Source: Oscillospiraceae bacterium (lineage in GTDB: Bacteria; Bacillota; Clostridia; Oscillospirales; Acutalibacteraceae). From it: DNA of 64,000 bases. Positions 43,908-52,007 of the stretch are shown in pieces. The notes under the pieces are model-generated. The model made no database searches, had not been told where the DNA came from, and saw nothing but the letters and a program-made list of their open reading frames with translations. Each line of letters opens with the position of its first letter. Positions within the stretch are counted from its first letter, which is position 1. The position numbers were made by a program, and so were the translations under genes. The stretch covers positions 41,511 through 105,510 of the forward strand of contig SVPH01000004.1 in the NCBI GenBank assembly GCA_015065965.1, given 5' to 3'.

Positions 43908-44638
43908 TAAGCCTTGTAACCGATAAAAATGAAATGTTCTTTCTGCCGTCGGACCCTTATGCAGCGAGGATTACCGCGCTGCTTGATACATACGGAACAG
44001 AGCGTTCGTTTGCAATGTTCTGGGTGCAAAGGGTTGACAAACTTCCCGTTGCGGCAATCGGCAGGGTTGACGGTAACATGACTTTGTGTTGTACAGAAAA
44101 TACGGATTTTGAGGAACTTTCGTGCTTTATAAATACCGTAGGATTTTCAAGCGTTACGTTTGATGTTCAGTTTGCCGAAAGACTCGGCATTACTCCGCAG
44201 AAAATATCTTATACAGTAAAATACAAAGGTAATGCGGAACGCTATAACGGTGAACTTCTTTTTGACTATGACAAAAAAGAAATTTATTCGTTGCTTTGCG
44301 AGTGCGGTTTTGAACTCGGCGATTACGGCGCATTCCTTTCCGATGTGTGCGCAAGGCTGAATAAATCGACGGCATCTTTTGCGGCGGTTGAGTCAGAGGG
44401 AAAACTCTGTGCCTGTGCCTTTGCTCTGTTCGAGGGACAAAAAAGTGTTTTGCTCGGTGCGGTTGCAACGAATCCTGCTGTTAGGGGCAGGGGATATGCA
44501 TCAAAACTTGTAGGTACGCTTGCCGAAATGAAAAAAGACAAGGATGTTTATCTTTTTTGCAGGAATGACGGGCTTGCTGCTTTTTATGCAAAAATCGGAT
44601 TTGAAATTATCGGGAAATGGGCGGTTTACAGTGTGTAA
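43904..44638 (+). CDS. GNAT-family N-acetyltransferase
   Basis: A 244-residue protein whose C-terminal about 110 residues form a GNAT domain: the acetyl-CoA loop is VRGRGYASKLV (about residues 185-195), preceded by the strand LLGAVATNPA and followed by the FYAKIGFEIIGKW end of the fold. The N-terminal half is an unrecognised alpha/beta segment. The target amine is unknown. It begins at an ATGA overlap with the second M42 peptidase, so it may acetylate peptides or amino acids released by those enzymes, but that is a guess from position only. Confidence 0.8.
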   Translation: MISLVTDKNEMFFLPSDPYAARITALLDTYGTERSFAMFWVQRVDKLPVAAIGRVDGNMTLCCTENTDFEELSCFINTVGFSSVTFDVQFAERLGITPQKISYTVKYKGNAERYNGELLFDYDKKEIYSLLCECGFELGDYGAFLSDVCARLNKSTASFAAVESEGKLCACAFALFEGQKSVLLGAVATNPAVRGRGYASKLVGTLAEMKKDKDVYLFCRNDGLAAFYAKIGFEIIGKWAVYSV

Positions 44639-44661
44639 AATTTGAATAAGGAGGTATGTTT

Positions 44662-45351
44662 ATGTCACCGTTATGTTTAGGATTGGCAGTGTTGACTGTT
44701 GCTTTTGCGGCAGGTTGTATTACCCTGAGAAGCAAAAACAAGGCATTTGAAGGCATGCTATGCAAGTTTATGGCAAGTTTCGGATTTATTTCAATTGCGG
44801 TTGTCGGATTCTTGTTTAACCCTGCGGATACATACTATTTTTGCGTGGTCTGTTTCGCCTTGCTTTTTGGTTTCTGCGGCGATATTATGTTGGGAATAAA
44901 AGAAATTGCTCCCACATTCAGGGGCAAACTTGTGCCTTTGGGTTTGCTTTATTTTCTCGTCGGCCATGTTTTTTATCTATGCGCATTCATCAGCAGAACA
45001 GGGTTTAAACTTATACCGCTGATTGTCGGCGTTGTGTTCGGAATAGGCGGACTTGTTGCGGTTAAAGGTTTCAAAATGGAAACCGGGAAAAAACTCGGCA
45101 TACTTATGGCTGTTTATTATGCGGTTCTTGCATATAAGGCGTCGTCTGCGTTTGTGCTTGCGCTTGAAAGCGGGCAGGCTGCGTTCTGGGTTGCTTTTGT
45201 CGGCGCGGTAATGTTTATTATCAGCGATACATGCATAGCATTCCTCTATTTCACTCCTGTTAAAAGGAAGAATCTTTATGTAACGGTTGAACTTTCAACA
45301 TACTATACAGCGCAGATACTGCTTGCAATGTCTGTTGTACTTTTAAAATAA
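44662..45351 (+). CDS. YhhN-family membrane protein, lysoplasmalogenase-like
   Basis: A 229-residue protein with seven or eight hydrophobic segments. FCGDIMLGI and the later GHVFYLCAF fit the YhhN/TMEM86 pattern, in which Asp and His residues in the membrane help cleave the vinyl ether of lysoplasmalogens; clostridia make plasmalogens, so this role is plausible. The ATG at 44662 is preferred to 44656 because AAGGAGG (44648-44654) is then 7 bases away. It is 23 bases after the acetyltransferase gene and probably in the same operon. Confidence 0.75.
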   Translation: MSPLCLGLAVLTVAFAAGCITLRSKNKAFEGMLCKFMASFGFISIAVVGFLFNPADTYYFCVVCFALLFGFCGDIMLGIKEIAPTFRGKLVPLGLLYFLVGHVFYLCAFISRTGFKLIPLIVGVVFGIGGLVAVKGFKMETGKKLGILMAVYYAVLAYKASSAFVLALESGQAAFWVAFVGAVMFIISDTCIAFLYFTPVKRKNLYVTVELSTYYTAQILLAMSVVLLK

Positions 45352-45366
45352 GAAGGAGATTAAATT

Positions 45367-46737
45367 ATGCTTGCTAAAATCACAATCTGGATTCTGACTG
45401 TTCTTATGCCTCTTGTTGTAGGCTTCAACAGTGTTTCCGTATCCGTTCCGTTCCTTGAGAACAGTGCGGAAATCATTTATGATTTTGAAAATGAAAAAGC
45501 CGGCTCTGCAGCAGGTACCGTAACGGTCAACGCATCGCTTTGCGGCGATTATGAACTGTACTGGGGTACAGAGGATAACAAAAAACTTTCCGAAGAAGTA
45601 GGCGGATATACCGTATATTACAGTGAGTTTGCAACGGTTGATGTGGATGACGGTACAGGCAGTGCGGATATCCAGTCATTTACTGCAATCCCTGAGGGTG
45701 CAGAAACCGTTCTTGCATACAAACTCGGAGTTCTTGCGGGCACAATGGAAATTCCCGATGCAAAGGTTGCTGATTACGGCAAGAAAATTTATTCTTTCGG
45801 TGCGCTCAGCGATGTTCATTTTAACAGATATAATATGTCCCTTTCAGGCGATGATGCATGTATCACATTCCCTAATGCCCTGAATTTCTTTGATAATCTC
45901 GGCGTATCAATGGTTGGCATTTCAGGTGATATATCCGCTGACGGAGAAAGAGATGCATTTGAAAAGTACAACACAATTGCTTCCGCTCACGATTTCCCCG
46001 TTTATACTTGCACGGGTAACCACGATGTAAGCGATTATTTCAGCCTTCAGAACTGGCAGGAACTTATGAATACAGGTGTTTACGGAGCAGAAAAGATAAG
46101 CGGAGTTGAATCTGTTTCCGAAAACGGACTTGACTTTGTTTATGTTCCTCAGGACGGTAACGGCGATGCGTTTGTATTCCTTTCACAGTATCAGTGGGAT
46201 TATAACAGCCCTACAAGCCGTATTCTGACCGATGAGCAACTTAACTGGCTTGAAGTTCAGTTTGAAAAATATAAGGATAAAACCGTGTTCCTTTTCTTCC
46301 ATACTTTCCTCAACAACCCCATTGAAGGTGAAAATCCTGCAATGGGTGAGGGTAACCTTGAAAACAACAAGGGTCATAAGTATGACCTTGCTTTCACCGA
46401 CGGATGTGCGGATGAAATTCGATTTAAGGCACTGTTGGATAAATATGAAAATGTTGTTTTCTTCAACGGACATTCACACTGGGCTTATGATATGCAAAAA
46501 CTCAATCCTAATCTTAATATTGCAGACTATGGCGGCGAATACGCAACAATGGTTCATGTTTCAAGTGTATCTTCACCCAGAAGAACAGAAGCAAACCTTG
46601 ATGACACAACAGAGCATTATATGCGTTCGTCAGAAGGTATGTATGTTGAAGTTTATGAAAACAAGATTGTTTTCACTGCTTGCGAATTTCTCAAAGGAGA
46701 GTTCCTCTCATATGCAACTTATGTAATTGAAAGATAA
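45367..46737 (+). CDS. Exported metallophosphoesterase
   Basis: A 456-residue protein with an N-terminal hydrophobic export or anchor segment (residues 1-30), an Ig-like beta region (about 30-140) and a calcineurin-type phosphoesterase domain. Metal blocks in order: LSDVHFN, GDISADGE, GNHDVSDY, FFHTFLN and NGHSHWAYD. The enzyme would act outside the cell on an unknown phosphate ester. Ribosome site AAGGAG 8 bases before the ATG; 15 bases after the YhhN-like gene. It differs in build from the phosphoesterases at 2670 and 60433. Confidence 0.83.
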   Translation: MLAKITIWILTVLMPLVVGFNSVSVSVPFLENSAEIIYDFENEKAGSAAGTVTVNASLCGDYELYWGTEDNKKLSEEVGGYTVYYSEFATVDVDDGTGSADIQSFTAIPEGAETVLAYKLGVLAGTMEIPDAKVADYGKKIYSFGALSDVHFNRYNMSLSGDDACITFPNALNFFDNLGVSMVGISGDISADGERDAFEKYNTIASAHDFPVYTCTGNHDVSDYFSLQNWQELMNTGVYGAEKISGVESVSENGLDFVYVPQDGNGDAFVFLSQYQWDYNSPTSRILTDEQLNWLEVQFEKYKDKTVFLFFHTFLNNPIEGENPAMGEGNLENNKGHKYDLAFTDGCADEIRFKALLDKYENVVFFNGHSHWAYDMQKLNPNLNIADYGGEYATMVHVSSVSSPRRTEANLDDTTEHYMRSSEGMYVEVYENKIVFTACEFLKGEFLSYATYVIER

Positions 46738-46757
46738 ATCAGAGAGGAGCAAACAGA

Positions 46758-46970
46758 ATGAAAAAGTTTATTTTTCATATTGCTTTATTTTTGGCGGGAA
46801 CAATCGCCGTTTTCGGAACACTTACTGCTTGCTGCGGTTCACTTGCAGGCGTGAGCAATCCGTTGACCTGCATTGATACGCTCGGAGAAATATTGCTTTT
46901 GCTCGCATCTGCAGCGGTTATGCTTTACGGTCTTGTTCAGTGCATAATTGAATTAAGAAAAGAGAATTGA
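46758..46970 (+). CDS. Small membrane protein
   Basis: A 70-residue protein with two hydrophobic segments (about residues 3-28 and 40-63) and a charged C-terminus (RKEN). No family is recognised. AGAGGAGC lies 9 bases before the ATG, 20 bases after the phosphoesterase gene, and a strong terminator follows directly, so it is a credible last gene of this operon. Confidence 0.6.
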   Translation: MKKFIFHIALFLAGTIAVFGTLTACCGSLAGVSNPLTCIDTLGEILLLLASAAVMLYGLVQCIIELRKEN

Positions 46971-46973
46971 AAC

Positions 46974-47007
46974 AAAACGGAGCGGTTTATGCAAACCGCT
47001 CCGTTTT
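46974..47007. terminator. Bidirectional terminator
   Basis: A perfect 15-base stem (AAAACGGAGCGGTTT and complement, loop ATGC) lies between converging genes; the stem itself supplies the T run on each strand. Confidence 0.8.
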
Positions 47008-47008
47008 A

Positions 47009-47785
47009 TTATGGCCTGTTGTTTTCTTTTATTCGTTTGATAGCACCTTTTTCAAGGCGTGAAACCTGTGCCTGAGAAATTCCGATTTCATTTGCAACTT
47101 CCATCTGAGTTTTACCCTGCATGAAACGCAGAAAAAGTATCTTTTTTTCACGCTCGTTAAGGTCTTTTATTGCCTGCTTTAGCAGAATTTCATCAAGCCA
47201 ACTCTCATCGTTTTCGGTATCGCCAATCTGATCCATAATATAAATAGTGTCGCCGCCATCGGAATAAACAGGCTCATTCAGAGAAACAGGCTCAACTATG
47301 GCATCAAGCGCAATAACAACGCTTTCTTTTGAGATGCCGAGTTCTTTTGCGATTTCTTCGGGTGTGGGGTCACGCTCAAGTTCGTTGATAAGCCTTTCTC
47401 TCACCTGCATTGCATGGTATGCGGTATCTCTGACGGAGCGGCTGACTCTGACGGGGTTGTTATCTCTCAGATGCCGCCTGACTTCGCCGATTATCATGGG
47501 GCAGGCATAGGTGCTGAAGCGTACATCAAGGCTCATATCAAAGTTGTCAATTGCTTTTATCAGCCCGATACAACCTACCTGAAATAAATCGTCAGGGTTT
47601 TCGCCTCTGTTAGCAAAGCGCTGAATAACGCTGAGCACGAGTCTGAGATTGCCTGTGACCAGATCCTCCCTTGCTTTTTTATCGCCTGCTCTTGCTTTCC
47701 TGAGCAGTTCCATTTTTTCACTTTCCTTCAAAACTTTGAGTTTTGCGGTGTTAACTCCGCAGATTTCAACCTTGTTGAATTGCAA
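47009..47785 (-). CDS. sigG: Forespore sigma factor SigG
   Basis: A 258-residue sigma-70 family factor that directs late forespore gene expression in endospore formers. It starts with the highly conserved SigG N-terminus NKVEICGVNTAKLKVL, which interacts with anti-sigma factors; region 2 contains DDLFQVGCIGLIKAIDNFD and the -10 recognising segment; region 4 ends in GISQAQVSRLEKGAIKRI. The start TTG at 47785 fits the B. subtilis start and follows GGGGTGA. It shows that the organism can sporulate. In most Bacillota sigG follows spoIIGA-sigE; here the upstream gene is an unrelated secreted protein. Confidence 0.93.
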   Translation of the reverse strand: MQFNKVEICGVNTAKLKVLKESEKMELLRKARAGDKKAREDLVTGNLRLVLSVIQRFANRGENPDDLFQVGCIGLIKAIDNFDMSLDVRFSTYACPMIIGEVRRHLRDNNPVRVSRSVRDTAYHAMQVRERLINELERDPTPEEIAKELGISKESVVIALDAIVEPVSLNEPVYSDGGDTIYIMDQIGDTENDESWLDEILLKQAIKDLNEREKKILFLRFMQGKTQMEVANEIGISQAQVSRLEKGAIKRIKENNRP

Positions 47786-47791
47786 AAAATC

Positions 47792-47842
47792 ACCCCGATA
47801 CAATTAATGGCAATATCAGTATTGCCCGTTTGTATCGGGGTT
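47792..47842 (-). promoter_or_regulatory. Nested hairpin masking the sigG ribosome site
   Basis: Two perfect stems: outer arms CCCCGATACAA (47793-47803) and its complement (47830-47840), inner arms GGCAATA (47809-47815) and complement (47820-47826). In the minus transcript the outer stem includes the GGGG of the sigG ribosome site GGGGTGA. A T run after it also makes it a possible terminator for the upstream gene. Confidence 0.7.
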
Positions 47843-47859
47843 ATAATTTTGTTTGTTAT

Positions 47860-48891
47860 TTATTTGATTTCGTATGATATGTTGAGTTCCGAGTCAACAG
47901 TAACTGCAATTGTAACGGTTTCAAGCACTTCATAGCGGCCGGCATCAATTGTAAATCCGTCTTCGGTTTCAACCAATGGATACATGTCTGCTTTTTCAAG
48001 GGTAAATTCCGCAGTACCTTCTTTGAGTGCTTCTATAACAACAGTCTGTTCGCCGCCGACGGGGATTTTGCCGATAAGTTCAAAAAGAAGAGCGTCTGCA
48101 AGTTCTTGTGAGATAAATCCTTCGGGAAGATATATTCCGCCGTAAACATCCGAGGTTGTGTAGATGTTGATTATATCGGCAGCATCGCTTGTGCCGTAAT
48201 CAGCAACATTCCATACTATCAGTTTTGACATATCGCAGGGGAGAGCAACCTTTGCAAGCCTGTTTTCGGGAGTGTAAAAGATTGTTCCGTCTTCTTTAAG
48301 AGTGAATGAAAGGAACTCATTTTCAAGCGGAGTGCCGTCTGCCGAATAATAAGTGAAAAGAATGCCGTGGTGTTCATCCTCAAGAGAGGTGTTGATTACA
48401 TCAAATGTGCAAACGCCGTTAACTGTTTCAGGGTCAGATTTAAGTTCAATTTCGTAATTATTAATTCCAAAGTCCCAATAGCCGCCGTCAACAGGAGTTT
48501 CTGCCGTGAGAGTTATACCTTCGTCATAACTGATATATGTATTGAAATTGTAGGGGATTGCGATGTAGTAGTATTCGATGTCACCGTTATACGGGTTGAT
48601 TTCGGGAATGGACTCGATTATGCATGAGGTTGACTCGCCGTCCTGATTTGTGAGTGTAACTTCTGTTCTGCCCTCTGCTTTGCCTTCAAGAACAAAGTTC
48701 TGAGTTGAACGGGTTGTGCTTTCTGCTTTGATAACAGCGATGTCATCGTCTGCAATATCGCATTCCCATACATGACCGCGGCCTTCATCATAAATCATTG
48801 AGATTGTGCAGAGATTGTTACCGAAAAGCACTGTAAAGAATGATGTGATTGAAAAGAAAAACGCCAGAATTGATGAAAAGATACCTAACAT
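47860..48891 (-). CDS. Secreted protein of unknown function
   Basis: A 343-residue protein with an N-terminal hydrophobic segment (residues 1-33; AFFFSITSFFTVLFG) for export or anchoring, followed by beta-rich repeats. The first (about 35-95) has HVWECDIADDDIAVIKAE ... FVLEGKAEGRTEVTLT, similar to the chagasin-like/BIG-type domains that bind proteases or act as surface Ig modules, but the match is loose. No enzyme motif is seen. AAAGGAGG lies 9 bases before the ATG. It lies just upstream of sigG on the same strand. Confidence 0.6.
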   Translation of the reverse strand: MLGIFSSILAFFFSITSFFTVLFGNNLCTISMIYDEGRGHVWECDIADDDIAVIKAESTTRSTQNFVLEGKAEGRTEVTLTNQDGESTSCIIESIPEINPYNGDIEYYYIAIPYNFNTYISYDEGITLTAETPVDGGYWDFGINNYEIELKSDPETVNGVCTFDVINTSLEDEHHGILFTYYSADGTPLENEFLSFTLKEDGTIFYTPENRLAKVALPCDMSKLIVWNVADYGTSDAADIINIYTTSDVYGGIYLPEGFISQELADALLFELIGKIPVGGEQTVVIEALKEGTAEFTLEKADMYPLVETEDGFTIDAGRYEVLETVTIAVTVDSELNISYEIK

Positions 48892-49049
48892 CTTTATTCC
48901 TCCTTTGAAAATCTTTATGGAATAATTATATCAGCAAAAAATATTAAGGTCAATACGGTGATGAAAATATACTTTACAAAACATAGCATTACATGAAAAA
49001 TAATAAAAATTTTTGAATTTTTTCAGCACTATAAAAAACGAGAAAAAAA

Positions 49050-49082
49050 GAGTAAAACAGAGCATTTGAGAGTAAAACAGAG
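49050..49082. repeat. Direct repeat upstream of the pot operon
   Basis: GAGTAAAACAGAG occurs twice, 20 bases apart (49050-49062 and 49070-49082), about 60 bases before the -35 of the pot promoter: a candidate activator site. The core TAAAACAGAGAAAA recurs at 59581 before the LytTR gene. Confidence 0.5.
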
Positions 49083-49141
49083 AAAAATATTTGAAAATTG
49101 CAAGCCGAAACGGTTTTTTCATGGATTTGTTAAAAAAATTG

Positions 49142-49170
49142 TTGACATTTGCAAGTTTTTGCTCTATATT
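49142..49170 (+). promoter_or_regulatory. Sigma-A promoter of the pot operon
   Basis: TTGACA, 17-base spacer, TATATT, about 60 bases before the first start codon. Confidence 0.7.
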
Positions 49171-49233
49171 TTATATTATTATAATAAGCCGCTTCGCCGC
49201 AAAATACGGCAAAGGCAGAGAGGGGCTGCATAA

Positions 49234-50358
49234 TTGAAGAAAAATGCTATTATTGATTTGAAAAACATTTCCGTTACTTTCGGGAATAATCAGGTGCTTA
49301 AAAACCTTAACCTTTACATTCGTGATAAGGAGTTTATAACTCTTTTGGGACCTTCAGGCTGTGGAAAAACCACCACGCTCAGAATTATAGCAGGTTTCAT
49401 CGAACCCGATGAAGGCGAGGTTATTTTTGAAGATAAAAAAATCAATAGTGTTCCTCCTCACAAAAGGCAGGTTAACACTATTTTTCAGCGTTATGCCCTT
49501 TTTCCTCATCTTAATGTTTATGAAAACGTTGCTTTCGGTCTGAGAATCAAAAAGATTCCGGAAAAGCAGATAAAAGAGACTGTTGAGGAAATGCTTGCGC
49601 TTGTTAACCTTACGGGTTTTAACAAGAGGAATATTAATTCGCTTTCAGGCGGTCAGCAGCAGAGAGTTGCCATTGCCAGAGCGTTGGCTGTTAAACCCAG
49701 AGTTCTGCTTCTTGACGAGCCTCTCGGCGCACTTGACCTTAAACTGCGTAAGGATATGCAGGTTGAACTCAAAAACATTCAGCAAAGGCTTGGCATAACT
49801 TTTATTTATGTTACCCATGACCAGGAGGAAGCGCTTTCAATGTCCGATACCGTTGTTGTTATGGACGGCGGCGTTATCCAGCAGATAGGCACTCCTCTTG
49901 ATATATATAATGAGCCGAAGAACGCATTTGTTGCAGACTTCATCGGCGAAAGCAATATTCTTGACGGTGTTATGATTGATGACTGCCTTGTTGATTTTTC
50001 GGGTCACCGTTTTGAGTGCCTTGATAAAGGTTTCGGTAAAAATGAGGCGGTTGACGTTGTTGTGCGCCCCGAAGATGTTGATGTTGTTGAGCCTGAAAAA
50101 GGCATGCTCTGCGGCGTAGTCACATCGGTTACATTTAAGGGCGTTCATTTTGAAATTATTGTTGATATCGGCGGCTTCAAATGGATGATTCAGACTACTG
50201 ATTATCAGCCGGAAGGCGCAAAAATCGGTCTTTTCATTGAACCTGATGCAATTCATATCATGAAAAAATCCGAATATTCGGGTATTTACGGCGACTACAG
50301 TTCTTTCAGCGAAGAGTTTGATGAACTTTCAAACGCTGAGGAGGAGGCAGAGGAATGA
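49234..50358 (+). CDS. potA: Spermidine/putrescine ABC transporter ATPase PotA
   Basis: A 374-residue ABC ATPase that drives polyamine uptake. Walker [10 protein letters not shown] (about residues 38-46), signature LSGGQQQR, Walker [12 protein letters not shown] and the VTHDQEEA loop are all present, followed by a C-terminal TOBE-type regulatory domain (about 240-350) with [12 protein letters not shown] start at 49234 after AGAGGGG. The normal PotA length is reached, with an acidic tail ([15 protein letters not shown]). First gene of a tight potABCD operon; the next ATG overlaps its stop by 4 bases. Confidence 0.92.
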   Translation: MKKNAIIDLKNISVTFGNNQVLKNLNLYIRDKEFITLLGPSGCGKTTTLRIIAGFIEPDEGEVIFEDKKINSVPPHKRQVNTIFQRYALFPHLNVYENVAFGLRIKKIPEKQIKETVEEMLALVNLTGFNKRNINSLSGGQQQRVAIARALAVKPRVLLLDEPLGALDLKLRKDMQVELKNIQQRLGITFIYVTHDQEEALSMSDTVVVMDGGVIQQIGTPLDIYNEPKNAFVADFIGESNILDGVMIDDCLVDFSGHRFECLDKGFGKNEAVDVVVRPEDVDVVEPEKGMLCGVVTSVTFKGVHFEIIVDIGGFKWMIQTTDYQPEGAKIGLFIEPDAIHIMKKSEYSGIYGDYSSFSEEFDELSNAEEEAEE

Positions 50359-51179
50359 GTAACCGCAATTCTCTTAAAACAAAACTCGTTGCCTCTCCTT
50401 ATATCGTATGGTCAGTGCTGTTCATAATTGCACCGCTGATTTTTGTTGTTTATTATTCATTTACCGATGCTTCAGGCGCTTTTACTTTTGAAAACATAAG
50501 CGCGCTGAGCAAATACACGCCGACTTTTCTGCGTTCAATATGGTTCGGAATTGTAGCAACGCTGATTTGCCTTGTAATTGCTTTTCCGCTTGCATATTTT
50601 ATTTCGCAGACATCTGAAAAAGTTCAGCGCACAATGGTAATGCTTGTTATGCTGCCTATGTGGATGAGTTTCCTTATCCGAACTTATTCATGGATGGCAT
50701 TGCTGCAGGATACGGGTATAATAAACTCTTTGCTCGGCAAAATCGGCATTAACCCGATACATATGATAAACACGGAGGGTGCAGTTATATTGGGTATGGT
50801 TTATAATTTCCTGCCCTATATGATTCTTCCCATATACACTGTTATGGCAAAACTTGATTACAGCATGGTTGAAGCCTGCCAGGATTTGGGAGGTAACAGG
50901 CTTACTGTTATCAGACGCTGCATTTTACCGATGAGTATGCCCGGTATTGTTTCAGGCATAACAATGGTTTTTGTTCCGTCAGTCAGCACATTCTATATTT
51001 CGCAAAAACTCGGCGGCGGTTCATTTGACCTTATCGGTGATGTTATCGAAAGACAGTTTCAGCAGTCGTATAACTACAACCTCGGCGCATCGCTCTCACT
51101 TGTGTTGATGGTGCTTATTCTTATCAGTATGGCGGTTATGAACCGCTTTTCAGGCGATGAGGAGGGCATGGTTATATGA
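50355..51179 (+). CDS. potB: Spermidine/putrescine ABC transporter permease PotB
   Basis: A 274-residue permease with six hydrophobic helices. The first reads [19 protein letters not shown], and the EAA-loop [20 protein letters not shown] lies at about residues 170-190, where it docks on PotA. It forms the membrane channel with PotC. Overlaps of 4 bases with both neighbours (ATGA) show translational coupling. Confidence 0.92.
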   Translation: MSNRNSLKTKLVASPYIVWSVLFIIAPLIFVVYYSFTDASGAFTFENISALSKYTPTFLRSIWFGIVATLICLVIAFPLAYFISQTSEKVQRTMVMLVMLPMWMSFLIRTYSWMALLQDTGIINSLLGKIGINPIHMINTEGAVILGMVYNFLPYMILPIYTVMAKLDYSMVEACQDLGGNRLTVIRRCILPMSMPGIVSGITMVFVPSVSTFYISQKLGGGSFDLIGDVIERQFQQSYNYNLGASLSLVLMVLILISMAVMNRFSGDEEGMVI

Positions 51180-51979
51180 AAGTTGTGTCAAAAATCTACA
51201 CAGGGCTTGTTTTCCTTTTCCTCTATGCGCCGATTATCGTTATGATAATTTTTTCGTTCAACGCATCAAGCAGTACAAGCGTTTTATCGGGCTTCTCACT
51301 TCAATGGTATAAATCGCTCCTTGAAGATGAAGCAACACTCAGAGCGCTTTCAAACACAATTATTCTTGCAGTATGTTCTTCGGTTATAGCAACTGTTCTC
51401 GGCACTGCGGCGGCGGTAGGCATTGACAAATTCAAAAAAGGCGCAGCCCGTTCTTCGGTTATGGCAGTTACTAATATTCCGATGATGAATCCTGAAATCG
51501 TAACAGGTATTTCAATGATGCTTCTGTTTGTTTTCGTGGGTAAAATAGTTAATGCGGATGCCGTCCTCGGTTTCGGAACTTTGCTGATTGCTCATGTAAC
51601 ATTCAGTTTGCCTTATATTATTCTTAACATTTTGCCTAAACTCAGGCAGACCGACAGAAACCTTGCCGAAGCAGCGCAAGACCTTGGCTGTAAGCCTGTA
51701 TCGGCATTTTTTAAGGTTGTTCTTCCTTCGATTATGCCCGGCATTGTAACGGGCATGATTACGGCGTTTACCCTTTCGCTGGACGATTTCATTATCAGTT
51801 ATTTTACCAGCGGTCCGGGCTTCCAGACTTTGCCCATCGTCATTTTCTCAATGACCAAAAAGAGAGTTAAGCCCGATATGTATGCACTTTCTGCTTTGAT
51901 TTTTGTGAGCATTCTTCTGCTTCTTATTCTTTATAATGTTGCACAGGCAAAGAGCGATGAAAAATCAAAAAAGAAGTAA
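51176..51979 (+). CDS. potC: Spermidine/putrescine ABC transporter permease PotC
   Basis: A 267-residue permease, partner of PotB. Six helices; the N-terminus has FLYAPIIVMIIFSFN, typical of PotC, and the EAA loop is NLAEAAQDLGCKPVSAFFKV. The segment SLDDFIISYFTSGPG is a well-conserved PotC block. It ends in a Lys-rich tail. The stop is 28 bases before the start of the binding-protein gene. Confidence 0.92.
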   Translation: MKVVSKIYTGLVFLFLYAPIIVMIIFSFNASSSTSVLSGFSLQWYKSLLEDEATLRALSNTIILAVCSSVIATVLGTAAAVGIDKFKKGAARSSVMAVTNIPMMNPEIVTGISMMLLFVFVGKIVNADAVLGFGTLLIAHVTFSLPYIILNILPKLRQTDRNLAEAAQDLGCKPVSAFFKVVLPSIMPGIVTGMITAFTLSLDDFIISYFTSGPGFQTLPIVIFSMTKKRVKPDMYALSALIFVSILLLLILYNVAQAKSDEKSKKK

Positions 51980-52007
51980 TCGTTATTTCTTTAAAGAGGT
52001 GACAGAT

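Larger units (their letters stand above)
48892..49233. other. AT-rich intergenic region upstream of the polyamine operon
   Basis: A 342-base gene-free stretch between divergent genes. It holds a direct repeat (49050-49082), a consensus promoter (49142-49170) and a GC-rich patch (GCCGCTTCGCCGC at 49188) in the pot leader; nothing else was recognised. Confidence 0.6.

Noticed and set aside
46758..46970. Small membrane ORF as toxin of a toxin-antitoxin pair
   Set aside because: No antitoxin partner or antisense RNA is seen; it simply ends an operon.
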